DNA of 64,000 nt from the NCBI RefSeq assembly GCF_014205115.1, contig NZ_JACHMW010000001.1:2232001-2296000 (forward strand), written 5' to 3'. Positions 50,060-57,950 of the stretch are shown here, piece after piece. The DNA is from Micrococcus endophyticus. Lineage in GTDB: Bacteria > Actinomycetota > Actinomycetes > Actinomycetales > Micrococcaceae. The notes beneath the pieces were generated by a model, which was not told where the DNA came from, searched no databases, and was given only the letters and a program-made list of their open reading frames with translations. Made by a program: the position numbers and the translations under genes. How positions within the stretch are numbered: position 1 is the first letter of the stretch; each line of letters opens with the position of its first letter.

Positions 50060-50806
50060 ATGTCCTTCACTGCACCCCGGCGCGTGCTGCGCCGTCATCG
50101 TCTGACCCAGGTGGGGGCCCTCGGGGCCGGTCTGGCGCTGCTGCTCACGGCCTGCGGCGGCGGGTCGGAGCCGGCCGAGAGCTCCTCTTCGACGCCGGCC
50201 GGGTCGTCGTCCAGCTCTGCCGAGGCGACCACGCCGAGCCCGTCCGGTGAGTCCAGCCCGACGACGTCGCCGAGCGGGTCTGCCGGCTCGACCGCCGCTG
50301 CGGGGTCCTCGGGCAGTGGTGGCGCCTATGTGCCGGCGTCTGCGGAGGGTCCTGCGCAGAACGTGCCCAAGCCTGAGATGCCGGCGGTGATGAAGGAGGA
50401 GACCCAGGAGGGCGCCGAGGCGGCGGTGGAGTACTGGTGGGCTGCTCTGGACTACATGGACCAGACCGGCGATTCCACCGTCTTTGACACGGTGTCCGCT
50501 ACGGACTGCCAGTTCTGCGCTTATCGCAGCAATTCGATGAACGGCTTCTATGAAACCGGCGGATGGTCTACAGGTGTTGAGTCAGAGGTCCACTCCCAGA
50601 TCGCTCGGCCCTCGGTGGACGGATACACCTCTACTCTGCTCATGAACTTCAACGCAGGCCAGTCCTACGACAAGACGGGGGAGGCGTTGCCAGACACCAA
50701 GTCGGAGGCCCGGGAGAAGAGCCCATGGATTGTGTCCGTGGAGTTCAGTGATGAAGTCGGATACTGGTTTGTCACCTCGGCCGAGTTCCACAACTCCGAC
50801 GGATGA
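50060..50806 (+). CDS. DUF6318-like lipoprotein
   Basis: A 248-residue lipoprotein. The signal peptide VGALGAGLALLLTAC ends at Cys32, followed by a Ser/Thr/Glu-rich tether to about residue 90. The conserved domain begins YVPASAEGPAQNVPKPEMP and contains AAVEYWWAALDYMDQTGDSTVF and DCQFCAYRSN with a C-x2-C pair, typical of the actinobacterial DUF6318 family. The role is unknown. From about 50480 the base composition becomes clearly less GC-rich. The stop overlaps the next start by 4 bp (ATGA, 50803-50806). Confidence 0.85.
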   Translation: MSFTAPRRVLRRHRLTQVGALGAGLALLLTACGGGSEPAESSSSTPAGSSSSSAEATTPSPSGESSPTTSPSGSAGSTAAAGSSGSGGAYVPASAEGPAQNVPKPEMPAVMKEETQEGAEAAVEYWWAALDYMDQTGDSTVFDTVSATDCQFCAYRSNSMNGFYETGGWSTGVESEVHSQIARPSVDGYTSTLLMNFNAGQSYDKTGEALPDTKSEAREKSPWIVSVEFSDEVGYWFVTSAEFHNSDG

Positions 50807-51786
50807 TGATGAACACCTCTCTCAAGCGCGACGTCATGGCGATATGGGTGATTATCATTCTTGCCGTCGTTTCCTTGGCCTCCCTGGCGCAGGGAAGGGC
50901 GCCAGTTGGGCCGGGTGGAGGCGAATACGATTTATCTTGCGGTCAGATGCATGGCCAGCTTGACCCCGAAGAAGCCGCGGTTGATCTCCTGACAAAATGT
51001 CGTGAACTGTCTCGCGAGTCAGATGTGCGGTCTCTGACATCTACACGGTCGAAATCCCAGCTTAACGAGCACATCACGACCCATATGGCCAGTGCGTGCC
51101 ACCCGAACCAGGCCGGCAACGCCGACCTCGGGACGTGCCAGGAGCAGACCGACCGGTTCTGCCCTGAGGGCGGGGAGTGGATCATCCCGGTCAGCACGGA
51201 CACCAGCGTCGACTACGAGAACTCCGCCTTCGGGCCGACCGAGTGCACGACCTCACCGGTGGCCGGGGCCGGCGGGGCGCGGTCGTTCACCCTGGAGGAG
51301 GTCCGCACCCTCCTGCTGCTGGATCCGACCATCGAGTCCGACAACGCCGGCCGCGGCGTGCGCAACGCGGAGACGAACTTCTACACGGATGCCGGCGTGG
51401 AGACGCTCTCCACGACCATCAACGGGGTGCCGGTGGAGCTGCGCGCCACCCCGGTGTCCTTCCACTGGAACTACGGAGACGGCACGGCACCGCGGGTCAC
51501 GCACGTGGGCGGCCACGCCCAGGCCGAGTTCAACACGCCCACGCCCACGAGCCACGTGTACGAGGAGACCGGGGAGTACACGGTCACGCTGACCACGGTC
51601 TACATCGGTGAGTACCGCGAGGCGGACGGGGACTGGGTGTTGATTCCGGGCACCATCACCCTGGACGCGGCCCCGGTCACGGCGGACATCTGGCGCACCG
51701 TCACCCGCAACGTCGCCGAGGACTGCGCGGCCGACCCGTCCGCGTGGGGCTGCACCGGGCCCATCGAGGCCCCGGACGCGCCCTGA
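50803..51786 (+). CDS. PKD-domain secreted or membrane-anchored protein
   Basis: A 327-residue protein with an N-terminal membrane segment (VMAIWVIIILAVVSLASLAQG) that is either a signal peptide or an anchor. The first 100 residues have several cysteines (SCGQMHG, TKCRELS, ASACHPN, GTCQEQ, RFCPEGG). A PKD-like beta-sandwich follows at about 225-290: VSFHWNYGDGTAPRV and TSHVYEETGEYTVTLTTVY, with the WNYGDG motif. Coupled to the DUF6318 gene; probably works with it at the cell surface. Three ATG codons are possible in tandem at 50803-50811. Confidence 0.78.
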   Translation: MMMNTSLKRDVMAIWVIIILAVVSLASLAQGRAPVGPGGGEYDLSCGQMHGQLDPEEAAVDLLTKCRELSRESDVRSLTSTRSKSQLNEHITTHMASACHPNQAGNADLGTCQEQTDRFCPEGGEWIIPVSTDTSVDYENSAFGPTECTTSPVAGAGGARSFTLEEVRTLLLLDPTIESDNAGRGVRNAETNFYTDAGVETLSTTINGVPVELRATPVSFHWNYGDGTAPRVTHVGGHAQAEFNTPTPTSHVYEETGEYTVTLTTVYIGEYREADGDWVLIPGTITLDAAPVTADIWRTVTRNVAEDCAADPSAWGCTGPIEAPDAP

Positions 51787-51919
51787 TCGGGCCAGGCGGC
51801 CGGTGCCGTCGTCGTCGTGCTCTGCTGGGAGGCTCCCGTTTCCCGCACGAAAATGATGGGTGTCCGTCGTCGTCCTCACCGGGGCCGACGGCGGCGCCCG
51901 CCTGGGCCATACTGCGCCC

Positions 51920-52690
51920 ATGGACATGTCGCTCGTGATGCTGGTGCCTGCTCTGGTCGCGCTGTTCGCCCTGATGGTGGGCGGCGCCCTCCAGCGGGTC
52001 AGCGGCATGGGCGTGGGCATGATCGCCGGGCCGACCCTCTCGCTGCTCCTGGGACCGGTCGCGGGCGTGAGCCTGGCCAACGTGGCCGCCGTCGTCTCCG
52101 CGGTCCTGCTGTTCGCCCTGCTGCGGCGGCACGTGGACTGGGGACGATTCCTCCGCCTCGCGCCCCTGCTCATCGTCGGCTCGTTCGCCGGGGCGTGGGC
52201 GGTCCGCAGCCTGGACGTGCACGCCCTCGAGGTGCTGCTCGGCGGCTCCGTGCTCGTCGCGATCGCGGCCTCCCTCGGTCTGCAGCGCCGCTTCACGGCC
52301 TCGGGCAGCGCCCCCGCGGCCCTGGCCGGCACCGCGGCCGGGTTCATGAACACCACCGCCGCGGTGGCCGGGCCGGCCCTCGCGGTCTACGCCGTCGCCA
52401 GCCGCTGGGAGCAGCGCTCCTGGGCGGCCACCCTGCAGCCCATCTTCCTGCTCGCTAACCTCACCTCGCTCGCCACCAAGTCCCTCTTCGGCACTGCGGT
52501 CCCTGCCGGCGTGGACGTCCACTGGACGGTCTGGACGGCCGTCGTCGTCGGCGGCCCGATCGGCGTGCTGATCGGCAGCCGGATCGCCCCCCGCGTGAAC
52601 CCCTCCCGGGCGCGCCTGCTGGCCATCTGCGTGGCCGGCGTCGGGGCGAGCGTCGCCCTCGCCCGCGGGATCGTCGGCCTCCTGGCCTGA
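51920..52690 (+). CDS. TauE/SafE-family permease
   Basis: A 256-residue protein with about eight hydrophobic segments. The repeats AGPTLSLLLGPVAGVSLANVAAVVSAVLLFALLRRHVDWGRF and AGTAAGFMNTTAAVAGPALAVYAVASRWEQRSWAATLQPIFLL are the paired family signatures. These permeases export sulfite or sulfoacetate or import organosulfur compounds; the substrate here is unknown. The ATG at 51920 gives a normal first helix (DMSLVMLVPALVALFALMVGG). A decayed copy of the first half lies at 53490-53671. Confidence 0.9.
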   Translation: MDMSLVMLVPALVALFALMVGGALQRVSGMGVGMIAGPTLSLLLGPVAGVSLANVAAVVSAVLLFALLRRHVDWGRFLRLAPLLIVGSFAGAWAVRSLDVHALEVLLGGSVLVAIAASLGLQRRFTASGSAPAALAGTAAGFMNTTAAVAGPALAVYAVASRWEQRSWAATLQPIFLLANLTSLATKSLFGTAVPAGVDVHWTVWTAVVVGGPIGVLIGSRIAPRVNPSRARLLAICVAGVGASVALARGIVGLLA

Positions 52691-52709
52691 CGTCGCCCCT
52701 CGCCGCGGG

Positions 52710-52770
52710 GCGTTGCGCTCACGACTCGCCGTCGCGCCGACGTCGGCGCGGCGCGTCGTGAGCGCAACGC
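52710..52770. repeat. Nested palindrome after the TauE gene
   Basis: Outer perfect 16-bp arms GCGTTGCGCTCACGAC (52710-52725) and GTCGTGAGCGCAACGC (52755-52770); inside them lies a second perfect 18-bp palindrome CGCGCCGACGTCGGCGCG (52733-52750). Located between two genes on the same strand; probably terminates the TauE transcript. Confidence 0.75.
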
Positions 52771-52812
52771 AACGGAACCGCTGAAGCGCCCGCACCCGGC
52801 TACGGTCCGAGC

Positions 52813-53403
52813 ATGAGCACGCCCCCGCGCCCGTCCACGCCCCAGCCGCCGGCCTCCACCCCGCGCCCCGCCCACGTCCGACCCGCCCGCCCGGAGGACG
52901 CCGCCGCCATCGCCGCCGTCGCCGCCGCGACCTTCGGGGACGCGAGCCCGGCCTCCCTGCCGCCCGAGGTGATCCAGGCACACATCGACGAGCATCTGAA
53001 CGAGCGCGTCGTCGCGGCGTGGATCGCGGACCCGGCGCGGATCGTCCTGGTCGGCGGCATCGCGCCGGACGAGGTCCTCGGCTATGCCATGCTCGAGACC
53101 GCCGCCACCCCCGAGGCGCCCGTCGTCGAGCATCTGGGCGAGACCCCCGCCGGCCACCTGTCCAAGGTGTACGTCCTCGCCGAGTCCCGCGGGACCGGCC
53201 TCGCCGAAGCCCTGGTGCGCGACGGCGTCGCCCGCCTCGAGGCCCTCGGCTTCCGGCACGTCTGGCTCGGCACCAACGCGCAGAACGTCCGCGCGAACGC
53301 GTTCTACGAGCGCCTCGGCTTCGAGAAGATCGGCGCGCGGACGTTCGTGGTGGGCGGCACCCGCGTGGAGGACGACTGGGTGCGGCTGCTCAGCCTGGGC
53401 TGA
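52813..53403 (+). CDS. GNAT-family N-acetyltransferase
   Basis: A 196-residue acetyltransferase. A Pro-rich start (STPPRPSTPQPPASTP) leads into HVRPARPEDAAAIAAVAAATFGD. The acetyl-CoA motif is LSKVYVLAESRGTGLAEALVRDGVARLEALG (R-G-T-G at about residue 132), and the last strand-helix reads VWLGTNAQNVRANAFYERLGFEKIGARTFVVGG. The normal GNAT order is complete; substrate unknown. It lies between the TauE gene and the TauE remnant, with no link in function. Confidence 0.9.
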   Translation: MSTPPRPSTPQPPASTPRPAHVRPARPEDAAAIAAVAAATFGDASPASLPPEVIQAHIDEHLNERVVAAWIADPARIVLVGGIAPDEVLGYAMLETAATPEAPVVEHLGETPAGHLSKVYVLAESRGTGLAEALVRDGVARLEALGFRHVWLGTNAQNVRANAFYERLGFEKIGARTFVVGGTRVEDDWVRLLSLG

Positions 53404-53489
53404 GCCCCGCCGCCCCCGCGGCCCCGGCACCCCCGCCAGCGCAGGCGTCAGCCGCGGACCTCGGCCCACGGCGTCCCCGCCGCCACGAG

Positions 53490-53671
53490 CTCCCGCCCGC
53501 GCTCGTAGTCCTCATCGTCGCACCCACGCTGTCCCTGCTCCTGGGCCCGGTGGCGGGGGTGACGCTGTCCAACGTGGCCGCCTCGGCGTCCGCGGTGCTG
53601 CTGTTCGCGATGCTGCCCAGGGGGACGGGGCCGTGTTCGCCTCCGGCGCCGTGGCCGGCACCCTGGGCTGA
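53490..53671 (+). pseudogene. Decayed TauE/SafE copy
   Basis: The frame reads APTLSLLLGPVAGVTLSNVA then ASASAVLLFAML, nearly the same as GPTLSLLLGPVAGVSLANVA of the intact permease at 51920-52690. After a shift in frame near 53618 it ends GAVFASGAVAGTLG and a stop at 53671, echoing VGSFAGAWAV. Only the first quarter of the gene is present, and the start is missing. It is a partial duplication or the remnant of a second TauE gene. Confidence 0.75.
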
Positions 53672-53692
53672 GGCCGGGCCGGCGCGCAGGCG

Positions 53693-54301
53693 TCAGGGCA
53701 GGAGGGAGCGCACGGCCGCGGCCAGCGTGTCCCGCACGTCGTCCACCGTCAGGTCCTCCGGGGCCAGGTGCCGCTCGACCGTCAGCGTGTGCACGAGCAT
53801 CAGGAGCATGGCCGCGGTGTGCGTGACCTGCGCATCCGGGACGTCGGCCAGCACGCGGTGCTCGCGCAGCAGGCCGGCCAGGAAGTCCCGCCGCCGGACG
53901 GTGAGCACCCGGTAGGCCCGCCCCACGGCGGGCTCGCGCAGGCCCACGGACTGGAACTCGTGGAGGAGCAGGGGCCAGGAGCCCGTGGACTCGAGCACGA
54001 CGTCGGCCAGGGCCTCCGCCACGCGGGCCACCAGGTCCTCGCGCGGCAGGTCGGGATCGTCCAGGGCGTCGGCGACGCCGTCCATGGCCCGGGTGGTCGC
54101 CCGCTCGAACTGGACGGTGCAGGCGGCGGCGAAGAGGTCCGGCTTCCCCGCGAAGCCGGAATAGACGGCACCCTTCGTGTAGCCGGCCTCCGCCGCGATG
54201 CGGGTGAGGGAGGACCGCGCGTAGCCCTCCCGTCCGAACACCTGGGCCGCGTGGTCGAGGATCGCCGCGCGGACATCCTCGCGGCGGGGTCGGGTGGCCA
54301 T
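53693..54301 (-). CDS. TetR-family regulator of the ATPase/YhgE exporter
   Basis: A 202-residue repressor. The helix-turn-helix is RAAILDHAAQVFGREGYARSSLTRIAAEAGYTKGAVYSGFAGKPDLFAAA (residues about 9-58); the rest is the ligand domain with LLHEFQSVGLREPAVGRAY. The ATG at 54301 is 15 bp from an operator-like repeat in the divergent gap. It very probably controls the exporter genes on the plus strand, as in similar TetR-YhgE pairs. The ligand is unknown. Confidence 0.9.
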   Translation of the reverse strand: MATRPRREDVRAAILDHAAQVFGREGYARSSLTRIAAEAGYTKGAVYSGFAGKPDLFAAACTVQFERATTRAMDGVADALDDPDLPREDLVARVAEALADVVLESTGSWPLLLHEFQSVGLREPAVGRAYRVLTVRRRDFLAGLLREHRVLADVPDAQVTHTAAMLLMLVHTLTVERHLAPEDLTVDDVRDTLAAAVRSLLP

Positions 54302-54316
54302 GTTGCCCTCTCGATG

Positions 54317-54348
54317 CCGATGGTATTGAATACCGATGGTACTGAATC
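54317..54348. promoter_or_regulatory. Operator-like repeat for the TetR regulator
   Basis: CCGATGGTATTGAAT (54317-54331) and CCGATGGTACTGAAT (54334-54348) are near-identical direct copies, and GGTATTGAATACC (54322-54334) is a perfect palindrome between them. This AT-rich stretch lies between the two divergent starts, where a TetR dimer and RNA polymerase would bind. Confidence 0.75.
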
Positions 54349-54373
54349 CGCCTCGACTCGGCAAAGAGGGCCT

Positions 54374-55159
54374 ATGTCTTCCACTCCCACCGACGCCGAT
54401 CACCATGGCCCCGGGCCCGCCCCCGTCCCGGCGCACCTCGACGACCTCCCGCCCGCCACCCTCGTGGCGCGCGGTCTGACCCTGCGCGGCGGGCGCGGGC
54501 CGGTGTTCGGCCCCCTCGATCTGGTGCTGCCCCCGCAGACCCACCTGGCCGTGCTCGGAACCCAGGGCTCGGGCCGCTCGGCCCTGCTGCTCGCCCTCAC
54601 GGGGCGCCTGCAGGGCGTGCGGGGTGAGCTCGTGCTCACCGCCGGCCCCGTGGACGTCGCCCTGGACGGGCCGGAGCGACCCGCCGCCCGCGCGTACCGG
54701 CCCCTGATCGACGCCACGCGCCACCCGTACGCCCTGCGCGCTCGCACCGCCATCGCCCACACCACCGACGTGGTGGAGCTCGAGCCGGCGCTGACCGCGG
54801 CCGAGGTCGTGGACGAGCGCTGTCTCGCCGACGGCGTGCGCCGCCGCGCCGGCCGCGCGCGCTTCGCCCTCCTCGCGGACGCGGTGAGGCTGACCGTGGC
54901 GCCGGAGGCCGTCGTCGGGGAGCTGTCCGCGCCCGATCGCGCGCTGCTGGCCGCCGTCGTCGCCTGCCTGCGCCCGGCCCGCCTCGTCACCTTCGACGAC
55001 GTGGACGCCACCCTGACCCTCGATGAGCTGGTCGCGCTCCACGCGGCCCTGGACGTCCTCAAGGACCACGGCCACCCGTTCGCGGTGAGCGCCGTGGCCT
55101 CCGCGCCCGTGCCGCGCGACGCCGTCGTCCTCACCCTGCCCCCCGTCCGGGAGAACTGA
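54374..55159 (+). CDS. ABC-type ATPase partner of the YhgE exporter (degenerate motifs)
   Basis: A 261-residue ATPase-like protein. Walker A reads AVLGTQGSGRSALLLALTG, with Arg-Ser in place of the usual Lys-Ser/Thr, and the signature region VVGELSAPDRALLAAVVACLRPARLVTFDDVD lacks the LSGGQ motif but keeps a DD pair as in Walker B. Catalytic activity is therefore uncertain; it may be a weak or structural ATPase. It lies between TetR and YhgE. Its stop overlaps the YhgE start by one base (TGATG). Confidence 0.75.
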   Translation: MSSTPTDADHHGPGPAPVPAHLDDLPPATLVARGLTLRGGRGPVFGPLDLVLPPQTHLAVLGTQGSGRSALLLALTGRLQGVRGELVLTAGPVDVALDGPERPAARAYRPLIDATRHPYALRARTAIAHTTDVVELEPALTAAEVVDERCLADGVRRRAGRARFALLADAVRLTVAPEAVVGELSAPDRALLAAVVACLRPARLVTFDDVDATLTLDELVALHAALDVLKDHGHPFAVSAVASAPVPRDAVVLTLPPVREN

Positions 55160-57618
55160 TGCTGTTCCGCTACGAGCTGCGACGCTTCCGCCGTGGCCTG
55201 CCCCTGCTCGCCCTGCTGTTCATCTTCCTCGTCCCCGCCATCTACGGCGCCCTGTACCTGTCCGCGAACTGGGACCCCTACGGGGCCATGGACCGTCTGC
55301 CGGTGGCGATCGTCAACGAGGACGAGCCCGTCCAGCGCGGCGACACCACGCTGCGCACCGGCGCGGACATGACCGAACGCCTCAAGGATGACCACGCCTT
55401 CGACTGGCGCGAGACCACGCGCGAGGAGGCCGAGGAGGGACTGCGGGAGGGCCGGTACTACCTCGTCCTGGAGATCCCCGCCGAGCTCAGCCGCGACCTC
55501 GTCAGCCCCGAGGGCGGCGGGACACCGCAGCAGGCGCAGATCACCCTGCGCCGAGACGACGCCAACGGCTTCGTGATCGGCTCCGTCACGGCCTCGAGCC
55601 AGGCCAAGGTCGAGGCCGCCGTGAACCGGTCCGCGATCGAGGCGTACTTCGAGGCCGTCTTCTCCAGCCTCGGCGAGCTGCGTTCGGGCATGGTGGACGC
55701 CGCCGACGGCGCCGCGCAGCTGGCCGACGGCTCGGCCTCCGCGGTGGACGGCGCGAGCCAGCTGGAGGACGGGATCGTCCAGGCCCACGACGGCTCCGGC
55801 CGGCTGGCCGAGGGCGCGGGCCAGCTCGCCACGGGTGCGGGTGACCTCGCGGACGGCGCCGCCCAGGCCGACGACGGCGCCCAGCGGCTCGCCGAGGGCG
55901 CCGCGTCCGCGCAGGACGGGGCCGGCCGCCTGACCGACGGGCTCGACCAGGCGCGCGAGGGCTCCCAGGCCCTCGCCGACGGCGCCGGGCAGCTCGCCGA
56001 GAACGCCCCCGCGCTGCGTCAGGGCGCCACGGACCTCTCCGACGGGCTGGCCCAGCTGCAGACCGGATCGGCCGAGCTCACCGACGGCGCCACGCAGGTG
56101 GCCGACGGCACCCAGCAGCTCTACGACACGGTGGTCCCCGGCCTGGACCGGGTGATCGAGCGGCAGGACGCGGTGGCCGCCGACGTCGCGGCGGTGGACG
56201 AGGACGTCCAGCGGGTCGCCGAGGTGGCCGGCACGGCCGGGGACGGCGCGGGCGCCCGCATCGCCGATGCGCAGGCCGCCCTGGCCGCGCTCGCCGCGGA
56301 GGACCCGACGCTCGCCGAGTCCGAGCAGTACGCCGCGCTCCAGGAGGCGCTCACCGGAGTTGACGAGCGGGTGACCGCCGTCGCCGGCCGCGCCGAGGAG
56401 GCCGCCGCGACCTCCGCGGCCGCCAACGAGCGCGTTCAGGGCTTCGTCGAGGACGACGTCGCCGCCTCCGCCAAGGCGGATCTGACGGACCTCAACGACG
56501 GCGCCCACGCCGTGGCCGCGGGCGCGGAGAAGCTGCAGGGCGGGATCGGTGAGGCGAAGGACGGGGCCGACTCCCTCGCCGACGGCGCCGGGAAGTTCGC
56601 GGACGGCCTCGAGCAGCTGGGCTCCGGCGCGACCGAGCTCGACGGTGGCCTGGCCCAGCTCCAGGACGGCGCCGGGGAGCTGCAGTCCGGCCTCGGCGAG
56701 CTGACGGACGGGGCGACCACCCTCGCCGAGGGCAACGCCGCGCTCCACGACGGGGCGCTGACGCTGCAGGACGGTGCGGGGCAGCTGGAGTCCGGCGCGA
56801 CCGAGCTCGACGGCGGCCTGGCCCAGCTCCAGGACGGCGCCGGGGAGCTGCACACCGGCCTCGGCACCCTCGACGACGGCGCCCACGACCTCGCCTCCGG
56901 GCTCTCCGACGGCGTCGACCGCGTCCCCGCCCTGACCGAGGATCAGCGGGACGAGGCCGCCCTGGTGATGTCCCGGCCCGTGGAGGCCGTGATGCAGGTG
57001 GACAACTCCGCGGAGGTCTACGGCCGCGGCATGGCGCCGATGTTCTTCTCCATCGCGCTGTGGGTGTTCGGCATCGCCGCGTTCAACATCATGCGGCCCA
57101 TCAGCGGGCGGCTGCTGGCCGGGCGCCGCAACCCGGTGGCGATCGCGCTGGCCGCGTGGCTGCCCGTGGGCATCGTGGCCGTGGGCGGCGGCCTGCTCAT
57201 GCTCGCCGCCACGCTGCCGCTGGGCCTGGCCCCCGTGCACCCGGTGCGGGCCGTGGCCCTGACGGTGCTCGTGGCCGTGGTGTTCTCCCTCATCGCGCAC
57301 CTGGTGCAGACGGCGCTCGGCACCCCCGGTTCGGCGCTGCTGCTGGTCCTGCTGATCCTGCAGCTGGCCTCCACCGGCGGCACCTACCCGGCCGAGGTGC
57401 TGCCCGGCTTCTTCCGGGCACTGCACCCGTTCATGCCGATGAGCTACTCCATCGAGGCGTTCCGCAACGCGATCTCCGGCGGCCTGGACCAGCACTTCTG
57501 GGTGCCGGTGGTCGTGCTGATGGGCGTCGGGGTGGCGGCGCTCGCCCTGGATGTGCTCGTGGTGCGTCGCCGGCGCCGGTTCCGCATGAAGGACCTGCAC
57601 CCCGCGCTGCAGGCCTGA
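55159..57618 (+). CDS. YhgE/Pip-family exporter with long repeat region
   Basis: An 819-residue membrane protein. One segment at about residues 12-32 (LPLLALLFIFLVPAIYGALYL), a large extracytoplasmic region with heptad-like repeats (D-G-A-x-Q-L-x-x-G-A) at about 170-590, and five segments at the C-terminus (YGRGMAPMFFSIALWVFGIAAFNIMRPISGRL to VGVAALALDVLVV). This is the Pip/YhgE family, which includes EsaA of type VII secretion and the phage-infection protein. The repeat region includes a near-identical 62-bp duplication (56623-56684 and 56791-56852). With the ATPase it probably forms an ABC-2-type exporter. Confidence 0.87.
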   Translation: MLFRYELRRFRRGLPLLALLFIFLVPAIYGALYLSANWDPYGAMDRLPVAIVNEDEPVQRGDTTLRTGADMTERLKDDHAFDWRETTREEAEEGLREGRYYLVLEIPAELSRDLVSPEGGGTPQQAQITLRRDDANGFVIGSVTASSQAKVEAAVNRSAIEAYFEAVFSSLGELRSGMVDAADGAAQLADGSASAVDGASQLEDGIVQAHDGSGRLAEGAGQLATGAGDLADGAAQADDGAQRLAEGAASAQDGAGRLTDGLDQAREGSQALADGAGQLAENAPALRQGATDLSDGLAQLQTGSAELTDGATQVADGTQQLYDTVVPGLDRVIERQDAVAADVAAVDEDVQRVAEVAGTAGDGAGARIADAQAALAALAAEDPTLAESEQYAALQEALTGVDERVTAVAGRAEEAAATSAAANERVQGFVEDDVAASAKADLTDLNDGAHAVAAGAEKLQGGIGEAKDGADSLADGAGKFADGLEQLGSGATELDGGLAQLQDGAGELQSGLGELTDGATTLAEGNAALHDGALTLQDGAGQLESGATELDGGLAQLQDGAGELHTGLGTLDDGAHDLASGLSDGVDRVPALTEDQRDEAALVMSRPVEAVMQVDNSAEVYGRGMAPMFFSIALWVFGIAAFNIMRPISGRLLAGRRNPVAIALAAWLPVGIVAVGGGLLMLAATLPLGLAPVHPVRAVALTVLVAVVFSLIAHLVQTALGTPGSALLLVLLILQLASTGGTYPAEVLPGFFRALHPFMPMSYSIEAFRNAISGGLDQHFWVPVVVLMGVGVAALALDVLVVRRRRRFRMKDLHPALQA

Positions 57619-57703
57619 GCGGGGGGGCCGCGAAGGCCTCGGCCACCGCGGGTGGGCCGCCCGGTCACCCCGCGACGTCGGCGGTGGGGTCCGCGGAGGA
57701 CAT
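57619..57703 (-). pseudogene. Remnant of a SnoaL-like gene (N-terminal part)
   Basis: From the ATG at 57703 only 12 codons (SSADPTADVAG) are open before a TGA at 57665; a shifted frame then reads AVAEAFAAPP, matching AAVAEAFEAAW of the intact SnoaL-like gene at 59476-60069. After that the similarity ends at the YhgE gene. Position and spacing relative to the small membrane protein gene mirror those of the intact copy. Confidence 0.65.
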
Positions 57704-57732
57704 GGCCGCTCCTGGATCGGGGAAGGGCGGGT

Positions 57733-57873
57733 TCAGCGGGCGGGTCCGTAGGCCAGCGTCAGCACGACGGCGGCGAACAGCACCGCCATCACGGCCAGGA
57801 CCGTGAGCACGGCGCGCAGGGCCGCACGCGTGCGCGGGTCGGCCGGGGGTGGTACATCCGGAGGTCGGGTCAC
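57733..57873 (-). CDS. Small single-segment membrane protein, copy 1
   Basis: A 46-residue protein read from the GTG at 57873: basic, Pro-rich start (TRPPDVPPPADPRTRAA) followed by one membrane helix and the end LAYGPAR. It is a close relative of the protein at 60097-60252; both end YGPAR. No known domain. It may anchor or regulate the SnoaL-like partner, which is broken here. Confidence 0.5.
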   Translation of the reverse strand: MTRPPDVPPPADPRTRAALRAVLTVLAVMAVLFAAVVLTLAYGPAR

Positions 57874-57950
57874 GCTCGCCAGTGTGGCACGCGGCACGGC
57901 GCGAGGGGCGCGTGCGTCGGCCCGCGTCGAAGGCACCTCCCAGCCGGGGC

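Noticed and set aside
55680-56880. Regular repeats looking like a CRISPR or tandem array
   Set aside because: They encode the heptad-like repeats of the YhgE protein in one frame, with no constant spacer or repeat unit.
54400-57600. Minus-strand open frame of over 1,000 codons opposite the YhgE gene
   Set aside because: Repetitive GC-rich antisense of the YhgE repeat region with no known domain; caused by lack of stops in high-GC DNA.
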